From contig NZ_CP009451.1 of the NCBI RefSeq assembly GCF_000757825.1, positions 930,001 to 994,000 on the forward strand: DNA of 64,000 nt, read 5' to 3'. Below the pieces are notes generated by a model that ran no database searches, was not told the DNA's origin, and worked only from the letters and a program-made list of their open reading frames with translations. The translations under genes and the position numbers were made by a program. The DNA comes from Cedecea neteri (GTDB taxonomy: Bacteria; Pseudomonadota; Gammaproteobacteria; Enterobacterales; Enterobacteriaceae). This document shows positions 20,802 through 31,142 of this stretch, one piece after another; position 1 is the first letter of the stretch; each line of letters starts with the position of its first letter.

Positions 20802-20983
20802 TGGGCAAGGCAACGTATACCGTCAGCGTGACCAACAACAGCAACGGCGTTTCGGTCGACTACGAGACCGAATCCCCCATGACGCTGCTCATCCCGGACG
20901 TGGCCGCCGAAGTCGTGAAAGACCTGGTAAATACCGTGCGCGCCTACGACACGGAAGACGAACACGAAGTGTGCGGCTGGTGA
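20801..20983 (+). CDS. yoaG: YoaG-like protein (DUF1869)
   Basis: A 60-residue protein nearly identical in pattern to E. coli YoaG: MGKATYTVSVTNNSNGVSVDYETESPM at the N-terminus and YDTEDEHEVCGW at the C-terminus. YoaG is a small dimeric protein of unknown biochemical role that is co-transcribed with yeaR and induced by nitrate and NO. Translation is coupled to the second yeaR copy by a TAATG overlap. A terminator follows within 10 bp. Confidence 0.93.
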   Translation: MGKATYTVSVTNNSNGVSVDYETESPMTLLIPDVAAEVVKDLVNTVRAYDTEDEHEVCGW

Positions 20984-20991
20984 ATTTTCGC

Positions 20992-21030
20992 TAAAAAAAA
21001 GCCCGCTCCGGGGTGCGGAAGCGGGCATAT
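20992..21030. terminator. Bidirectional terminator between yoaG and flgL
   Basis: GCCCGCT (21001-21007) pairs with AGCGGGC (21020-21026), extended by CCG/CGG with a bulge. Eight A (20993-21000) on the plus strand give a T-run after the stem for the minus-strand flgKL transcript. Confidence 0.75.
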
Positions 21031-21071
21031 AAAGCGCGTTCAGTTTCATAACGCGCCCAAAACGGTAAAGC

Positions 21072-22040
21072 CTATCGACTATTCAACTGGAAAAGCGACA
21101 TGCCTTGCATATCGGTGAATACTTTATAAGAGGCCTGTAAGGCGGCCTGCTGCTGCACATAGTTAGACACGGTTGCGGTCCAGTCTGCGCCCACCAGTTG
21201 ACTCATCTGATCGGTCTGCGCCAGCGCTCGCTCACTGCCTAAATCATCCAGCTTGCTGAGCTCATTCAGCTGGGTACCTAACTCCGCACGCACGGTCGAC
21301 ACATTGCTCAGGGCATTCCCCAGGCCACGGTTTGTTTTGGCGACAACGGCATCAAGGGCTTTTTTACCCGCATCATCCAGCCCGGCTGTCGGCGTTTTCA
21401 GCGCCTTGATAGCAGAGTCCAACATGTTGAAGATATTGGTCTCGCTCGGTGAACCATCAGGTTCAGGCGTCGCGTTACTGGAGATATGGTTAAAGACTTC
21501 ATCGCCGGTATGACCGATAGTCATAGTACGAGCTGAGTCAACCTGCTGGGTAATCGGGATAGTCCCGCCGTTGTAGGTCACGCTCCCCGCCGCCCCGGCA
21601 AACGGTGCAGCCTCGGTTTTATAACCGGCAAAAATATAGCGACCGTTGCCGTCAGTACTGTTAGCCAGGTTTAAGATTTGATTGCGTATACCTTCGAGAT
21701 CGGTTGCCAAAGACGCCCGATCGTCATCACTCAACGTCCCGCTGTTTGCGGCATAAACAATCTTTTCCTGCGCGCTTTGTATTGAAGAGACCGTTTGCTG
21801 AAGCACGCTCTCTTCCAGGGAGACCTTCTGAGTCGCAAACGTCCTCGCCAGTTTGTACTGGTCATTCATGGACTGCGCCTGGGAAAGCACTACCGCCTGA
21901 GAAGCCGCGATCGGATCGTCCGACGGGCGGTTCACTCGGTTACCGGTGCTCATCTGCTCGCCATAGCTCAACCATAAACTCTGCGAGTCGCTAATGCCGC
22001 GCATGTTCTGGTCATACAACATTTGGGTACTGATACGCAT
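21072..22040 (-). CDS. flgL: Flagellar hook-filament junction protein FlgL
   Basis: FlgL (HAP3) forms the second ring of the junction between hook and filament. The 322-residue product starts MRISTQMLYDQNMRGI and has NRPSDDPIAASQAVVLSQAQ in the N-terminal D0/D1 helices, with the C-terminal helix QQQAALQASYKVFTDMQGMSLFQLN. These heptad-rich ends are typical of flagellin-like axial proteins. It follows flgK by 14 bp and is expected to be read from the sigma-28 promoter upstream of flgK. Confidence 0.96.
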   Translation of the reverse strand: MRISTQMLYDQNMRGISDSQSLWLSYGEQMSTGNRVNRPSDDPIAASQAVVLSQAQSMNDQYKLARTFATQKVSLEESVLQQTVSSIQSAQEKIVYAANSGTLSDDDRASLATDLEGIRNQILNLANSTDGNGRYIFAGYKTEAAPFAGAAGSVTYNGGTIPITQQVDSARTMTIGHTGDEVFNHISSNATPEPDGSPSETNIFNMLDSAIKALKTPTAGLDDAGKKALDAVVAKTNRGLGNALSNVSTVRAELGTQLNELSKLDDLGSERALAQTDQMSQLVGADWTATVSNYVQQQAALQASYKVFTDMQGMSLFQLNSR

Positions 22041-22054
22041 GACGCTGGCTCCCG

Positions 22055-23710
22055 TTAACGAATATTCAGCAAGGCATCAAACAGCGTTGACGCAGTCTGG
22101 AGGACCTGGGCGTTGGCCATGTAGTACTGCTGATAACGCTGCAGGTTGCCGTACTCTTCGTCGAGGTTAACGCCCGAGATAGACTGCTGCTGCTTCGTTA
22201 GCTGCGTAACCACGTTGCCCTGAGTGGTGCTGGTGACCTTCAGGCTGGCCGTTTTATTCCCCACGTCGCTGACCAGGGTAGCGTAGGCGTCATTGAAGGT
22301 CTTATTGCCTTCAATCTGCTTCGAGTTTTGCAGATCAAGCATCGCCTGAGCATTACGGTTATCGCTCTTGCCCGAGGCAGGATCGCTTGCCAGCGCCAGC
22401 TTAGCTTCGTCTTTGATGGCCAGGTTCATGTTCACCACGGCATCGGAAACCGGTTTTACGGTAAAGCTTTCATTGTTGGCAGGCGTGCCGCTCACGCCAA
22501 CTTTCAGCCCGTCAAAGTTCAGGCTTACGTTGCCGCCTGCGTCCGTGGTGGTGCCCGGATTGATATTGGCATTGTCAGACAGGCGGGTCACTTTCCAGCT
22601 ACCGCTCACGAACTCAACCTTATAATCGCTGGCCTGTACCTGCTTGCTGTCGGTGATGGACGCCGTCAGTTGCGTACCGCTGGTATTACGGCTGTTGCTC
22701 AGTACGGTTGGGCCGCCAATCGTGAACAGGTTGGTGCCTTTGTCTCCGTTAGCATCATAACCCTGGGTATGCTGGCCGTTCATGGCCGCCGCAAAAGCCT
22801 GTGCCATCTGGCCGAGACGGTTACGCGCGCTGTCCAGGTCCTGAGAACGGAAGGTAAACAGGCCGCCAAGTGAGCCGGAGTTCAGCTGGCTTTCCGGAAT
22901 TTCAACCTTGCCGGCGACAGGATCGACAAACGCAACGGTCGTGCGGGAGGGATCCGCGCTGGAGTTAACCGCGGCCAGCTGGTTAGCGGTATCGCCCTGC
23001 ACCAGCGTCAGGCCATTGCCGATAGACACGTTATAGGTGCCGCCATCCTGCACGCTGACTTCAACGCCGACGATTTGGTTGAGCTGGCTGACAAGCTGAT
23101 CGCGCTGATCCAGCAGGTCATTCGGCGCTGAACCCGCGCCCACGCCCTTCAGGCGCGAAATCTGATCATTCAGGTTGGCAATCTGTTTGGCGTAGGTGTT
23201 GATTTGGTCAACGCTGCTGGTGATAGACAGGTTGACCTGCTTATCCTGATCGCGCAGATACTGGTCGGTCACCTTAAACTGGTTTACCAGGCCATCCGCT
23301 TTACCCAGCAGAGCCTGACGTGCCGCCGGATCCTGAGCATTACTGGTCAGCGTCTGCAGGCCAGAGAAGAAATCCTGCATGGTTTTGGACAACGAGTTAG
23401 TCGTCCCGGACAGGATGTTGTCAATTTTTGACATCTGCTGGTACTGCGTCGTCAGCCCGCTGCTTTGCGTTTGTGCCGCGCGCAGCTGGTTGGTGATAAA
23501 CGAGTCATATTCACGCTGTATGCCGTTAACATACACGCCATTGCCCACATAGCCGCCCCCGGTCAGGGTGCTTTTTGACTGGGACAAAATCGTCGTCTGG
23601 CGGGTATAACCGTTTACGTTATAGTTAGAAATATTGTTGCCGACGGTGCTTAATGCTGCCTGGGCAGCACTCAGGCCGCTCATGGCGCTGTTAATCAGGC
23701 TATTGGACAT
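22055..23710 (-). CDS. flgK: Flagellar hook-associated protein FlgK
   Basis: FlgK (HAP1) makes the first junction ring on the hook tip. The 551-residue product has the rod/hook-type N-terminus SLINSAMSGLSAAQAALSTVGNNISNYNVNGYTRQ and the C-terminal helical signature SGVNLDEEYGNLQRYQQYYMANAQVLQTASTLFDALLNIR. The ATG at 23710 was chosen over one nine codons upstream because the family begins MSNSLIN/MSSLIN. A sigma-28 promoter sits 43 bp upstream, just after flgJ. Confidence 0.97.
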   Translation of the reverse strand: MSNSLINSAMSGLSAAQAALSTVGNNISNYNVNGYTRQTTILSQSKSTLTGGGYVGNGVYVNGIQREYDSFITNQLRAAQTQSSGLTTQYQQMSKIDNILSGTTNSLSKTMQDFFSGLQTLTSNAQDPAARQALLGKADGLVNQFKVTDQYLRDQDKQVNLSITSSVDQINTYAKQIANLNDQISRLKGVGAGSAPNDLLDQRDQLVSQLNQIVGVEVSVQDGGTYNVSIGNGLTLVQGDTANQLAAVNSSADPSRTTVAFVDPVAGKVEIPESQLNSGSLGGLFTFRSQDLDSARNRLGQMAQAFAAAMNGQHTQGYDANGDKGTNLFTIGGPTVLSNSRNTSGTQLTASITDSKQVQASDYKVEFVSGSWKVTRLSDNANINPGTTTDAGGNVSLNFDGLKVGVSGTPANNESFTVKPVSDAVVNMNLAIKDEAKLALASDPASGKSDNRNAQAMLDLQNSKQIEGNKTFNDAYATLVSDVGNKTASLKVTSTTQGNVVTQLTKQQQSISGVNLDEEYGNLQRYQQYYMANAQVLQTASTLFDALLNIR

Positions 23711-23752
23711 GAAGGTTCCTTCATAGCGTGTGGTCAAAGGTTCTGCTGTTTA

Positions 23753-23779
23753 TTATCGGCAGCAGGCCACGAGACTTGA
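23753..23779 (-). promoter_or_regulatory. Sigma-28 (FliA) promoter of flgKL
   Basis: On the minus strand the sequence is TCAA, 15 bases, then GCCGATAA. The consensus is TAAA-N15-GCCGATAA, so only one base differs. It lies between flgJ and flgK, where class 3 flgKL transcription starts in E. coli and Salmonella. Confidence 0.85.
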
Positions 23780-23785
23780 GTCTCT

Positions 23786-24730
23786 TCAGAACAAATTTGA
23801 CAAATCGGTGCTGTAGGCTTTGGAAACCTTGTCGCTCATTGATTTCAGCTGCTGGATCATGCCGGTCAGCTTACGGGCGTAATTAGGATCCGTGGCGTAA
23901 CCGGCGTTTTGCAGCGCCTGAGCGCCCTGCTCTGCGGAAGCTGCGTTCGTCACGGCAGCGTAGCGCGGGTTTTTCGTCAGCAGGCCAACGTAGTCCGAAA
24001 GCGCTTCAAGGTACGAGCTGTAAACGCGGAACTTCGCTTTGACCTTCTTCGCCTCACCGTTTTCAAACTCGGTGGTGGTGATTTCGGTGGTCGCCCCTTT
24101 CCAGCCCGGCGTCGCTTTAACGCCAAACAGGTTAAAGCTAGGCTCGCCTTTTTCGGTACGGATTTGCCTCTGCCCCCAGCCGGACTCCAGCGCGGCCTGC
24201 GCCAGTATCAGGTGATGAGGGATCCCGCTCGCCTCACTCGCCAGACGAGCCGGCAGCGAGAGCTGCGCCAGGAAGTCTTTGCTGTCTCCGCTCATCGGCT
24301 CTTCGTTTGAAGGCGCGCGCGGCACGGCCTGACGCACCATCTGCGTCAACGTCTGATTTTGATAGCTGGTAACGGTTTGCGGATCGAGCTTCATTGGGAT
24401 CTGGCCCGCCGTCTCGGACGGATCGGCCTGCTCACCGCCCATTTGTTTGACCATCGCATCCGCCAGCCCCAGCCCTTTCGCGCTAAGCTGCTGGGCAATC
24501 TGCTGGTCATACATGCTGGTGTACATACGGGTGGATTCGCTGCTGAAAATTCCGTCTTTCGGCAGCGCCTCACGCATGCTTTTCAGCATCATCTGCACGA
24601 ACATGCCCTCCACCTGATGAGCCACCTCTTTCAGGTGCCCTTTCGGATCCTGTCCGGCCTTCGCCTTTAAATCATTCAGCGAGTTAGCGTCAAAAGCGGC
24701 ATTGGCAAGTGAACGGGCATCAGTAAGCAT
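23786..24730 (-). CDS. flgJ: Flagellar rod-cap protein and peptidoglycan hydrolase FlgJ
   Basis: FlgJ caps the growing rod and cuts peptidoglycan so it can pass. The 314-residue protein has the N-terminal rod-cap domain (about 1-140) with EGMFVQMMLKSMREALPKDGIFSSESTRMYTSMYDQQIAQQL. The C-terminal glucosaminidase domain (about 155-314) has the catalytic Glu in AQAALESGWGQRQI and the motif SYLEALSDYVGLLTKNPRY. It begins at the last base of flgI, implying coupling. Confidence 0.97.
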   Translation of the reverse strand: MLTDARSLANAAFDANSLNDLKAKAGQDPKGHLKEVAHQVEGMFVQMMLKSMREALPKDGIFSSESTRMYTSMYDQQIAQQLSAKGLGLADAMVKQMGGEQADPSETAGQIPMKLDPQTVTSYQNQTLTQMVRQAVPRAPSNEEPMSGDSKDFLAQLSLPARLASEASGIPHHLILAQAALESGWGQRQIRTEKGEPSFNLFGVKATPGWKGATTEITTTEFENGEAKKVKAKFRVYSSYLEALSDYVGLLTKNPRYAAVTNAASAEQGAQALQNAGYATDPNYARKLTGMIQQLKSMSDKVSKAYSTDLSNLF

Positions 24731-25827
24731 CAGATGATTTCCAGTTTCGCACGCAGGCAGCCCGCGCTTTGCATTGATTGCAGGATAGACATCAGATCGA
24801 TTGGCGTGGCACCCAGCGCGTTCAGCGCGCGGACGACATTGTTCAGGTTGGCGCTGGAATTCACGCGCTGTACCGAGCCACCGCTCTGACGCAGATCGAT
24901 CTGCGTTTGCGGCGTTACTACGGTCTGACCGCCGCCAAATGGCGTATTAGGCTGGCTGACCTGGTTTTGACGGTTCACCGTGACGGACAGATTTCCCTGC
25001 GCGACGGCGCAGTTATCCAGCGTCACTTCACGGTTCATGACGACCGAGCCCGTACGGGAGTTAATTACCACGCGGGCATCCTGAACCGGCATGTTGACCT
25101 CAAGGTTCTGGATATCCGCCAGCAGGCGAACCTGCGAGCTGCCGCCGCTTGGCACGCGAATTTGAATGGTACGGCCGTCCAGCGCCGTGGCGCTGCCAAA
25201 GCCGCGTGAACGGTTAATGGTGTCGGTAATCTGCTGCGCGAGGCTGAAGTCATCGTCGTTAAGCTGCAGATTAAGGGTATTGCCATTGCCAAAGGTACCG
25301 GCCAGCTCGCGCTCGACGACCGCGCCGCCGGTGATACGCCCGCCGTTAAGCTGGTTCACCTGCACGCTGCTGCCGCCTGCGGCAGCGCCCGCGCCGCCGA
25401 CCAGCACGTTACCCTGCGCCAGGGCATAAACCTGGTTATCAACGCCCTTAAGCGGGGTCATTAACAGCGTACCGCCGCGCAGGCTCTTGGCGTTACCCAT
25501 TGAGGAAACGACAACGTCGATGTTCTGCCCCGCCCGCGCGAACGCCGGATATTTGGCGGTCACCATAACCGCCGCCACGTTTTTCAACTGCATATTGGTG
25601 CCGGTCGGCACGGTGATGCCCAGCTGGGAAAGCATGTTGTTCAGGCTTTGGGTGGTGAACGGCGTTTGCGTCGTCTGGTCACCGGTGCCGTCGAGCCCGA
25701 CAACCAGGCCGTAGCCTATCAGGGAGTTTTCACGCACGCCCTGCACGGTCGTCAGGTCGCGGATACGGTCAGCTGATGCATACGCCGTTACCAGCAGCAC
25801 AACCAACCCAAATAAATATTTAACCAT
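24730..25827 (-). CDS. flgI: Flagellar P-ring protein FlgI
   Basis: FlgI forms the periplasmic P ring around the rod. The 365-residue precursor has a signal peptide ending near TAYASA, then [33 protein letters not shown], the family signature. [46 protein letters not shown] and the C-terminal [27 protein letters not shown] follow. Length and motifs equal those of E. coli FlgI. Confidence 0.97.
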   Translation of the reverse strand: MVKYLFGLVVLLVTAYASADRIRDLTTVQGVRENSLIGYGLVVGLDGTGDQTTQTPFTTQSLNNMLSQLGITVPTGTNMQLKNVAAVMVTAKYPAFARAGQNIDVVVSSMGNAKSLRGGTLLMTPLKGVDNQVYALAQGNVLVGGAGAAAGGSSVQVNQLNGGRITGGAVVERELAGTFGNGNTLNLQLNDDDFSLAQQITDTINRSRGFGSATALDGRTIQIRVPSGGSSQVRLLADIQNLEVNMPVQDARVVINSRTGSVVMNREVTLDNCAVAQGNLSVTVNRQNQVSQPNTPFGGGQTVVTPQTQIDLRQSGGSVQRVNSSANLNNVVRALNALGATPIDLMSILQSMQSAGCLRAKLEII

Positions 25828-25839
25828 GGTACCCCTCGC

Positions 25840-26535
25840 TTACATCGGCGATACGTTAAGGAAGAAGCGCTGCAGCCAGCCCATGTTCTGCGCTTCATTA
25901 ATGTAGCCGTTACCGACATACTCAATTCGGGCATCCGCCACCTGGGTCGACGCAACGGTGTTGCTGCCGCTGATGGTGCGCGGGTTCACTACGCCAGAGA
26001 AGCGGATAAATTCGGTTCCCTGGTTGATGGCTATCTGTTTCTCACCCACGACGTGCAGGTTACCGTTCGCCAGCACCTGGTCGACGGTCACCGTCAGGGT
26101 GCCGCTAAAGGTGTTGCTGGCATTGGCGCCGCCTTTGCCGTTAAAGCCATTGCTGCCAGAGGCATTCAGGTCAGCTTTCCCATTCCCCAATAGCCCTGCG
26201 GCGAAGGTCGGCACGGTATCAAAGCCAAGGGCCGATTTGCCGTCGCGGCTGGCATTCGCCGAAGAACTTTTACTGGCGCTAACATTTTCCTGAAGCTGGA
26301 TGGTTAAGGTGTCGCCGATATTACGCGGGCGACGGTCTTCAAACAGCGGCTGATAGCCGTAGTTCATCGGCTGTGCGGTCTGGAAAATTGACCCGTTGAT
26401 CGCTGGCGCAGGGCCAGGCACCGGCTGGGCGGTAGTCGCACCTTCAACCAGCGGTTTAGTAGGCACAAGGGCGCAGCCGCTTACGGCAAACACCAGACTC
26501 AGGACAACAGGACGGAGCACCATTGGGTTTTGCAT
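25840..26535 (-). CDS. flgH: Flagellar L-ring lipoprotein FlgH
   Basis: FlgH forms the outer-membrane L ring. It is a lipoprotein with the lipobox VSGC, followed by [25 protein letters not shown] and [37 protein letters not shown]. The C-terminal [19 protein letters not shown] is nearly identical to E. coli. Three in-frame ATG codons exist (26544, 26535, 26523). I chose 26535 (231 residues) because MQ- resembles the enteric start and a GAAG lies nine bases before it; the first ATG is possible. Confidence 0.95.
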   Translation of the reverse strand: MQNPMVLRPVVLSLVFAVSGCALVPTKPLVEGATTAQPVPGPAPAINGSIFQTAQPMNYGYQPLFEDRRPRNIGDTLTIQLQENVSASKSSSANASRDGKSALGFDTVPTFAAGLLGNGKADLNASGSNGFNGKGGANASNTFSGTLTVTVDQVLANGNLHVVGEKQIAINQGTEFIRFSGVVNPRTISGSNTVASTQVADARIEYVGNGYINEAQNMGWLQRFFLNVSPM

Positions 26536-26588
26536 TGCTTTCATCTTCAGGTCACGGCAGCCGGCGCGCTTTCACGCGCCGGCACGCC

Positions 26589-27401
<813 letters not shown>

Positions 27402-28157
27402 TTAGGTCATTTGCAGCAGCGTGTTAGCGCGCTGTTCATTGTCATCAACGTTCGAGATAACTTTCATCTGCATCTCAAAACGACGGGCGTTGGCTATCAT
27501 GTCCGCCATCGCTTCCGCCGGTTTGACGTTGCTGCCTTCCAGTACGCCGGACATCACCTTAATGGTAGGGTCCGCCTGCAGTACCGCACCGCGTGTAGCC
27601 TGGGCGGTGGCGTTTAAACGGAAAAGTCCGTCATCGCCGCGCACCACTTCCTGCTGCGTGGCTTTCACCAGCTTCAGTCGGCCAATCGGTGACACGGTAT
27701 TCGGTGGGTCGCCGGGGTTCAGCGCGGAGATGGTTCCATCCGCGGCAATGGTCACCTGCGAGCCTTCCGGCACCGCGATAGGGCCACCGTCGCCGATAAC
27801 AGGCCGGCCGCCGATGGTCAGCTGACCGGCAGGGCTTACCTGAATGTTACCGTTGCGGGTATAGGCTTCCCCGCCCTCCTGCGTCTGCACCGCCAGCCAG
27901 CCATCCTGCTGTAAAGCAACGTCCATCGGGCGCGAGGTGTAGTCCATTTGACCCGGCGTCATATCTGCCCCTGGCGTTGAGGCAATGACGAGGGTACGGG
28001 TTGGCAGAGAAAGCCCTTCAACCGGAACCGCACGCAAAGCGTTAAGCTGCGCGCGGAAGCCCGGAGTCGAAGCGTTCGCCAGGTTGCTCGCCGTGACTGA
28101 CTGTTGATTCAGCGTTTGGCTGGCAGCGCCCATGGCGGTGTAGATTGCATGATCCAT
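27402..28157 (-). CDS. flgF: Flagellar proximal rod protein FlgF
   Basis: FlgF is a proximal rod subunit. The 251-residue protein begins MDHAIYTAMGAASQTLNQQSVTASNLANASTPGFRAQLNALRAVP. It has the C-terminal rod motif SNVKPAEAMADMIANARRFEMQMKVISNVDDNEQRANTLLQMT. Length and motifs match the family. It is preceded by flgE with a 20-bp gap. Confidence 0.97.
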   Translation of the reverse strand: MDHAIYTAMGAASQTLNQQSVTASNLANASTPGFRAQLNALRAVPVEGLSLPTRTLVIASTPGADMTPGQMDYTSRPMDVALQQDGWLAVQTQEGGEAYTRNGNIQVSPAGQLTIGGRPVIGDGGPIAVPEGSQVTIAADGTISALNPGDPPNTVSPIGRLKLVKATQQEVVRGDDGLFRLNATAQATRGAVLQADPTIKVMSGVLEGSNVKPAEAMADMIANARRFEMQMKVISNVDDNEQRANTLLQMT

Positions 28158-28177
28158 TAAGCCGTCCCTTCAGGCGC

Positions 28178-29428
28178 TTAGCGCAGGTTAACCAGGGTGT
28201 TGAGGATCTGGTCCTGGGTTTTGATGGTCTGCGCGTTCGACTGATAGTTACGCTGCGCGACGATCATGTTCACCAGTTCTTTACTCAGATCCACGTTCGA
28301 AGACTCCAGCGCACCGCTGGTCAGCGTCCCGAAGTTACCGGTGCCCGCGAGGCCCAGCAGCGCAACGCCGGAGGAGTTGCTCGCGGTCCAGACGTTATCG
28401 CCCTGAGACTGCAAACCTTCAGGGTTAGCAAAGTTGGACAGCACAATTTGCCCCAGGAGCTGGTTCTGCTCGTTGGAGTAGTTGCCGACCACGGTGCCAT
28501 CATCGTTAATCTGGTAAGAAACCAGGTCACCCGGCTTATAACCGTTCTGCAGGGTGGCAACGATGTTGTTCGCGCCGGTGTTCTGCTGCATGGAGTTCTG
28601 GAAGCTCAGCGCGAAGCTGGCAGGCGTTGCGCCGTTGGTCACGCCGGTCGTCACGTTGATGCTGGTTGGCAGCGTGTTCGGGTTTGGAATCGGGTCGGCG
28701 GCGTTGGCAGTAATACCCTGCAGGTTGCCGTTATTGTCGAAACGCATAAACCCTGCAGGAGTTGCCGTTGAACCCGCAACAGAGGAATCCTTGGTATAAA
28801 CTGCCCAGGTATTATCCGCGCTCTTCACGTAGTAAATGTCCATGCCGTGGGCGTTACCCTGGCTGTCATAGACGGTTACCGTGCCCTTCTTGTTGTAGCT
28901 ATCCGCTTTGGTCGGATCAAACGGCGTAGTGGCTGGCAGTTTGTCGGTAGAGTTGAGGTTGATCTGCTGGGACGCCGTGGTGGTGGATTTTGCCGCCATC
29001 AGGGTATTCGGCACAGACAGCCCTACCGGGTTTGCGCCCTGCTGAATGGTTGGCGGGGTGCCGGTGGCCGGGTAACCGGTCAGCTGCAGGCCCTGCATGT
29101 TCACCAGGTTGCGGTTTTCATCCAGCTTGAACTGACCGTTACGGCTGTAAAAAACGGAGCCGGAGCTGTCGACCAGGCGGAAGAAACCGTTCTGGCTGAT
29201 CGCCACGTCCAGGCCACGGCCGGTGCTGGTGGTTGTACCGTCGCCAAAGTTCTGGGTCACGCCCGCAACTTTAACGCCCAGGCCCACTTTAGAGCCTGCA
29301 AACATGTCGGCAAAAGAGACCGAGCCGGATTTAAAACCGTAGGTGGCGGAGTTGGCAATGTTGTTACCAATCACGTCCAGGTTGGTGGCCGCAGCATTTA
29401 AGCCGCTGACCGCTTGAGAAAACGCCAT
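28178..29428 (-). CDS. flgE: Flagellar hook protein FlgE
   Basis: FlgE polymerises into the flexible hook, capped by FlgD. The 416-residue protein has the N-terminal MAFSQAVSGLNAAATNLDVIGNNIANSATYGFKSGSVSFADMFAG signature and the C-terminal SNVDLSKELVNMIVAQRNYQSNAQTIKTQDQILNTLVNLR. The central domains are more variable, with Thr/Asn-rich stretches. It is slightly longer than E. coli FlgE (402), the difference lying in the surface-exposed middle. Confidence 0.97.
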   Translation of the reverse strand: MAFSQAVSGLNAAATNLDVIGNNIANSATYGFKSGSVSFADMFAGSKVGLGVKVAGVTQNFGDGTTTSTGRGLDVAISQNGFFRLVDSSGSVFYSRNGQFKLDENRNLVNMQGLQLTGYPATGTPPTIQQGANPVGLSVPNTLMAAKSTTTASQQINLNSTDKLPATTPFDPTKADSYNKKGTVTVYDSQGNAHGMDIYYVKSADNTWAVYTKDSSVAGSTATPAGFMRFDNNGNLQGITANAADPIPNPNTLPTSINVTTGVTNGATPASFALSFQNSMQQNTGANNIVATLQNGYKPGDLVSYQINDDGTVVGNYSNEQNQLLGQIVLSNFANPEGLQSQGDNVWTASNSSGVALLGLAGTGNFGTLTSGALESSNVDLSKELVNMIVAQRNYQSNAQTIKTQDQILNTLVNLR

Positions 29429-29454
29429 GTCTTACTCCTGCTAAGGTTATAGGC

Positions 29455-30153
29455 TTAAATAATTTGCCTGATTGCATCAAGGGTCGTGGAACCGTAGGTT
29501 CCGAGATCCAGCTTCGCGCCATCTTTGCCGTTGATAACGCCGTTCACCATGGCGAAGTTCAGCGGCTGAGCCACCAGCTGCGTCCCGCCGTTGGTAGCAT
29601 TGATTGCTACGGTATAAGAGCCGTCCGGCACGTTAGTGCCGTCGTTGGCGCTGCCGTCCCAGGTAAAGGTGTGAACCCCGGCGCTCAGGCCGCCAATCTC
29701 GATGGTGCGGACCACTTTGCCGTCCTTATCAGAGATCGTCGCGGTGACTTTATCCGCCGCCTGCTGCAGCTCAACGCCAAACGGCGTGGTGCTGATGGTG
29801 TTGGTTTTGGAGTCCGTGCCTGCCAGCACTTTGTTGCCGGGGATCATGACGCCGTGACCAATCAGGGCGCTCGCCTGCAGAGACTGGTTCTGGTTCAGCT
29901 GGCCGGAGACAGAACCCAGCGTGGTGTTGAGTTTTTCGATGCCGCTCACGGTACTGATCTGCGCCAGCTGCGTGGTCAGTTCGTTGTTCTGCATTGGGTT
30001 GGTCGGATCCTGGTTTTTTAACTGCGCCACCAGCAGGGTCAAGAAGCTCCCCTGCAGGTCTGCCGCGCTGTTGCCCGTCAGGCTGTTTTTGGATGCGCCA
30101 GCCGTAGGATCAACATTGTTAGTCGGATCGTTCATTTTGACTGCAAGGGACAT
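29455..30153 (-). CDS. flgD: Flagellar hook cap / assembly protein FlgD
   Basis: FlgD is the scaffold that caps the growing hook. The 232-residue protein has SFLTLLVAQLKNQDPTNPMQNNELTTQLAQISTVSGIEKLNTTLGSV in its N-terminal half. The C-terminal FlgD Ig-like/Tudor part contains HTFTWDGSANDGTNVPDGSYTVAINA. It lies between flgC and flgE in the operon and matches the E. coli protein in length (231). Confidence 0.96.
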   Translation of the reverse strand: MSLAVKMNDPTNNVDPTAGASKNSLTGNSAADLQGSFLTLLVAQLKNQDPTNPMQNNELTTQLAQISTVSGIEKLNTTLGSVSGQLNQNQSLQASALIGHGVMIPGNKVLAGTDSKTNTISTTPFGVELQQAADKVTATISDKDGKVVRTIEIGGLSAGVHTFTWDGSANDGTNVPDGSYTVAINATNGGTQLVAQPLNFAMVNGVINGKDGAKLDLGTYGSTTLDAIRQII

Positions 30154-30164
30154 ATAGGCTCCTG

Positions 30165-30569
30165 TTACTGACCGAGAGTGAGCGTTTTCATCATCATGCC
30201 CTTCACGGTGTTGAGCACCTCGACGTTGGCCTGGTAGCTGCGGGAGGCAGACATGCTGTTCACCATCTCGCCGACCACGTCTACGTTAGGCATACGCACG
30301 TAGCCGCGCGCGTCTGCGAGCGGGTTGCCCGGCTGGAAAACCAGCTTATCCGGCGCATCGCTCTCCACCACTTTGGTCACTTTAACGCCACCGGTCGCTG
30401 CACCAGGTGCTGCGTCCACCTGAAAAACGACCTGTTTTGCGCGGTAAGGCTGGCCGTCTGGCCCGGTCACGCTGTCGGCGTTGGCGAGGTTACTTGCCGC
30501 CACGTTCATGCGCTTGGACTGGGCGGTCATAGCCGAACCGGCGATGTCGAAAATATTGAGTAAGGCCAT
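30165..30569 (-). CDS. flgC: Flagellar proximal rod protein FlgC
   Basis: FlgC is a proximal rod subunit. The 134-residue protein begins [49 protein letters not shown]. It has the C-terminal [41 protein letters not shown]. Length and both signatures match E. coli FlgC. Three bases separate it from the flgB stop. Confidence 0.98.
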   Translation of the reverse strand: MALLNIFDIAGSAMTAQSKRMNVAASNLANADSVTGPDGQPYRAKQVVFQVDAAPGAATGGVKVTKVVESDAPDKLVFQPGNPLADARGYVRMPNVDVVGEMVNSMSASRSYQANVEVLNTVKGMMMKTLTLGQ

Positions 30570-30572
30570 CGA

Positions 30573-30983
30573 TTATCCCTGTAGCACCGACATCATGCTT
30601 TTGATTTGCCCGCCAAGCACCGTCAGGTTTGTTTGGTAATTCAGGCTGTTATCGGCAAACTGCGTACGTTCGCGGTCCATATCGACGGTGTTGCCGTCCA
30701 TTGCAGGCTGGTCAGGTACGCGGTAGAGGAGATCGAGCGACGGAGTGGAGTGGGTCTGGGCCGGAATATGGCGAGCCGAAGTCAGCGCAAGCGACATGCC
30801 GCCCCCTTCAACGCGTCCGCGCTCCATCACTTTTTTCATTTCACTGGCAAAGTCGATATCGCGCGCCTGAAAGCCCGGCGTGTCGGCATTGGCGATATTC
30901 GCGGCCAGGATCTCTTGACGCTGGGCACGCAAATTAAGCGCTTCCTGCTGAAATCGCAGTGCGGCGTCCAGTTTATCGAGCAT
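30573..30983 (-). CDS. flgB: Flagellar proximal rod protein FlgB
   Basis: FlgB is the innermost proximal rod subunit. The 136-residue product begins [49 protein letters not shown], the rod signature. It ends [25 protein letters not shown]. The ATG at 30983 follows a GGAGGAAG site; the open frame upstream adds six codons without support. It is the first gene of the flgBCDEFGHIJ operon and is read from the FlhDC-controlled region toward flgA. Confidence 0.97.
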   Translation of the reverse strand: MLDKLDAALRFQQEALNLRAQRQEILAANIANADTPGFQARDIDFASEMKKVMERGRVEGGGMSLALTSARHIPAQTHSTPSLDLLYRVPDQPAMDGNTVDMDRERTQFADNSLNYQTNLTVLGGQIKSMMSVLQG

Positions 30984-31058
30984 GCTTCCTCCATGGTCCA
31001 TAGAATTAGGAATCGTCCGAAAGCTTAAAGCGCCTTACGCGTACGCGATGGGTGGAAT

Positions 31059-31089
31059 AAGCGCAAAATACGTCGCTATTTGTCGCCTT
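31059..31089. promoter_or_regulatory. FlhDC-type binding site in the flgA/flgB divergent promoter
   Basis: AAGCGCAAAATACG (31059-31072) and, on the other strand, AAGGCGACAAATAGCG (31089-31074) face each other. Both fit the FlhDC half-site pattern AA(C/T)G(C/G)N2-3AAATA(A/G)CG. They lie between the divergent class 2 genes flgA and flgB, the expected position for FlhD4C2 activation of both. Confidence 0.75.
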
Positions 31090-31142
31090 GATCAAAACGA
31101 CTCACGGTTAAAATCACCGCAACCTGAGAACGGAGAAGCGCG

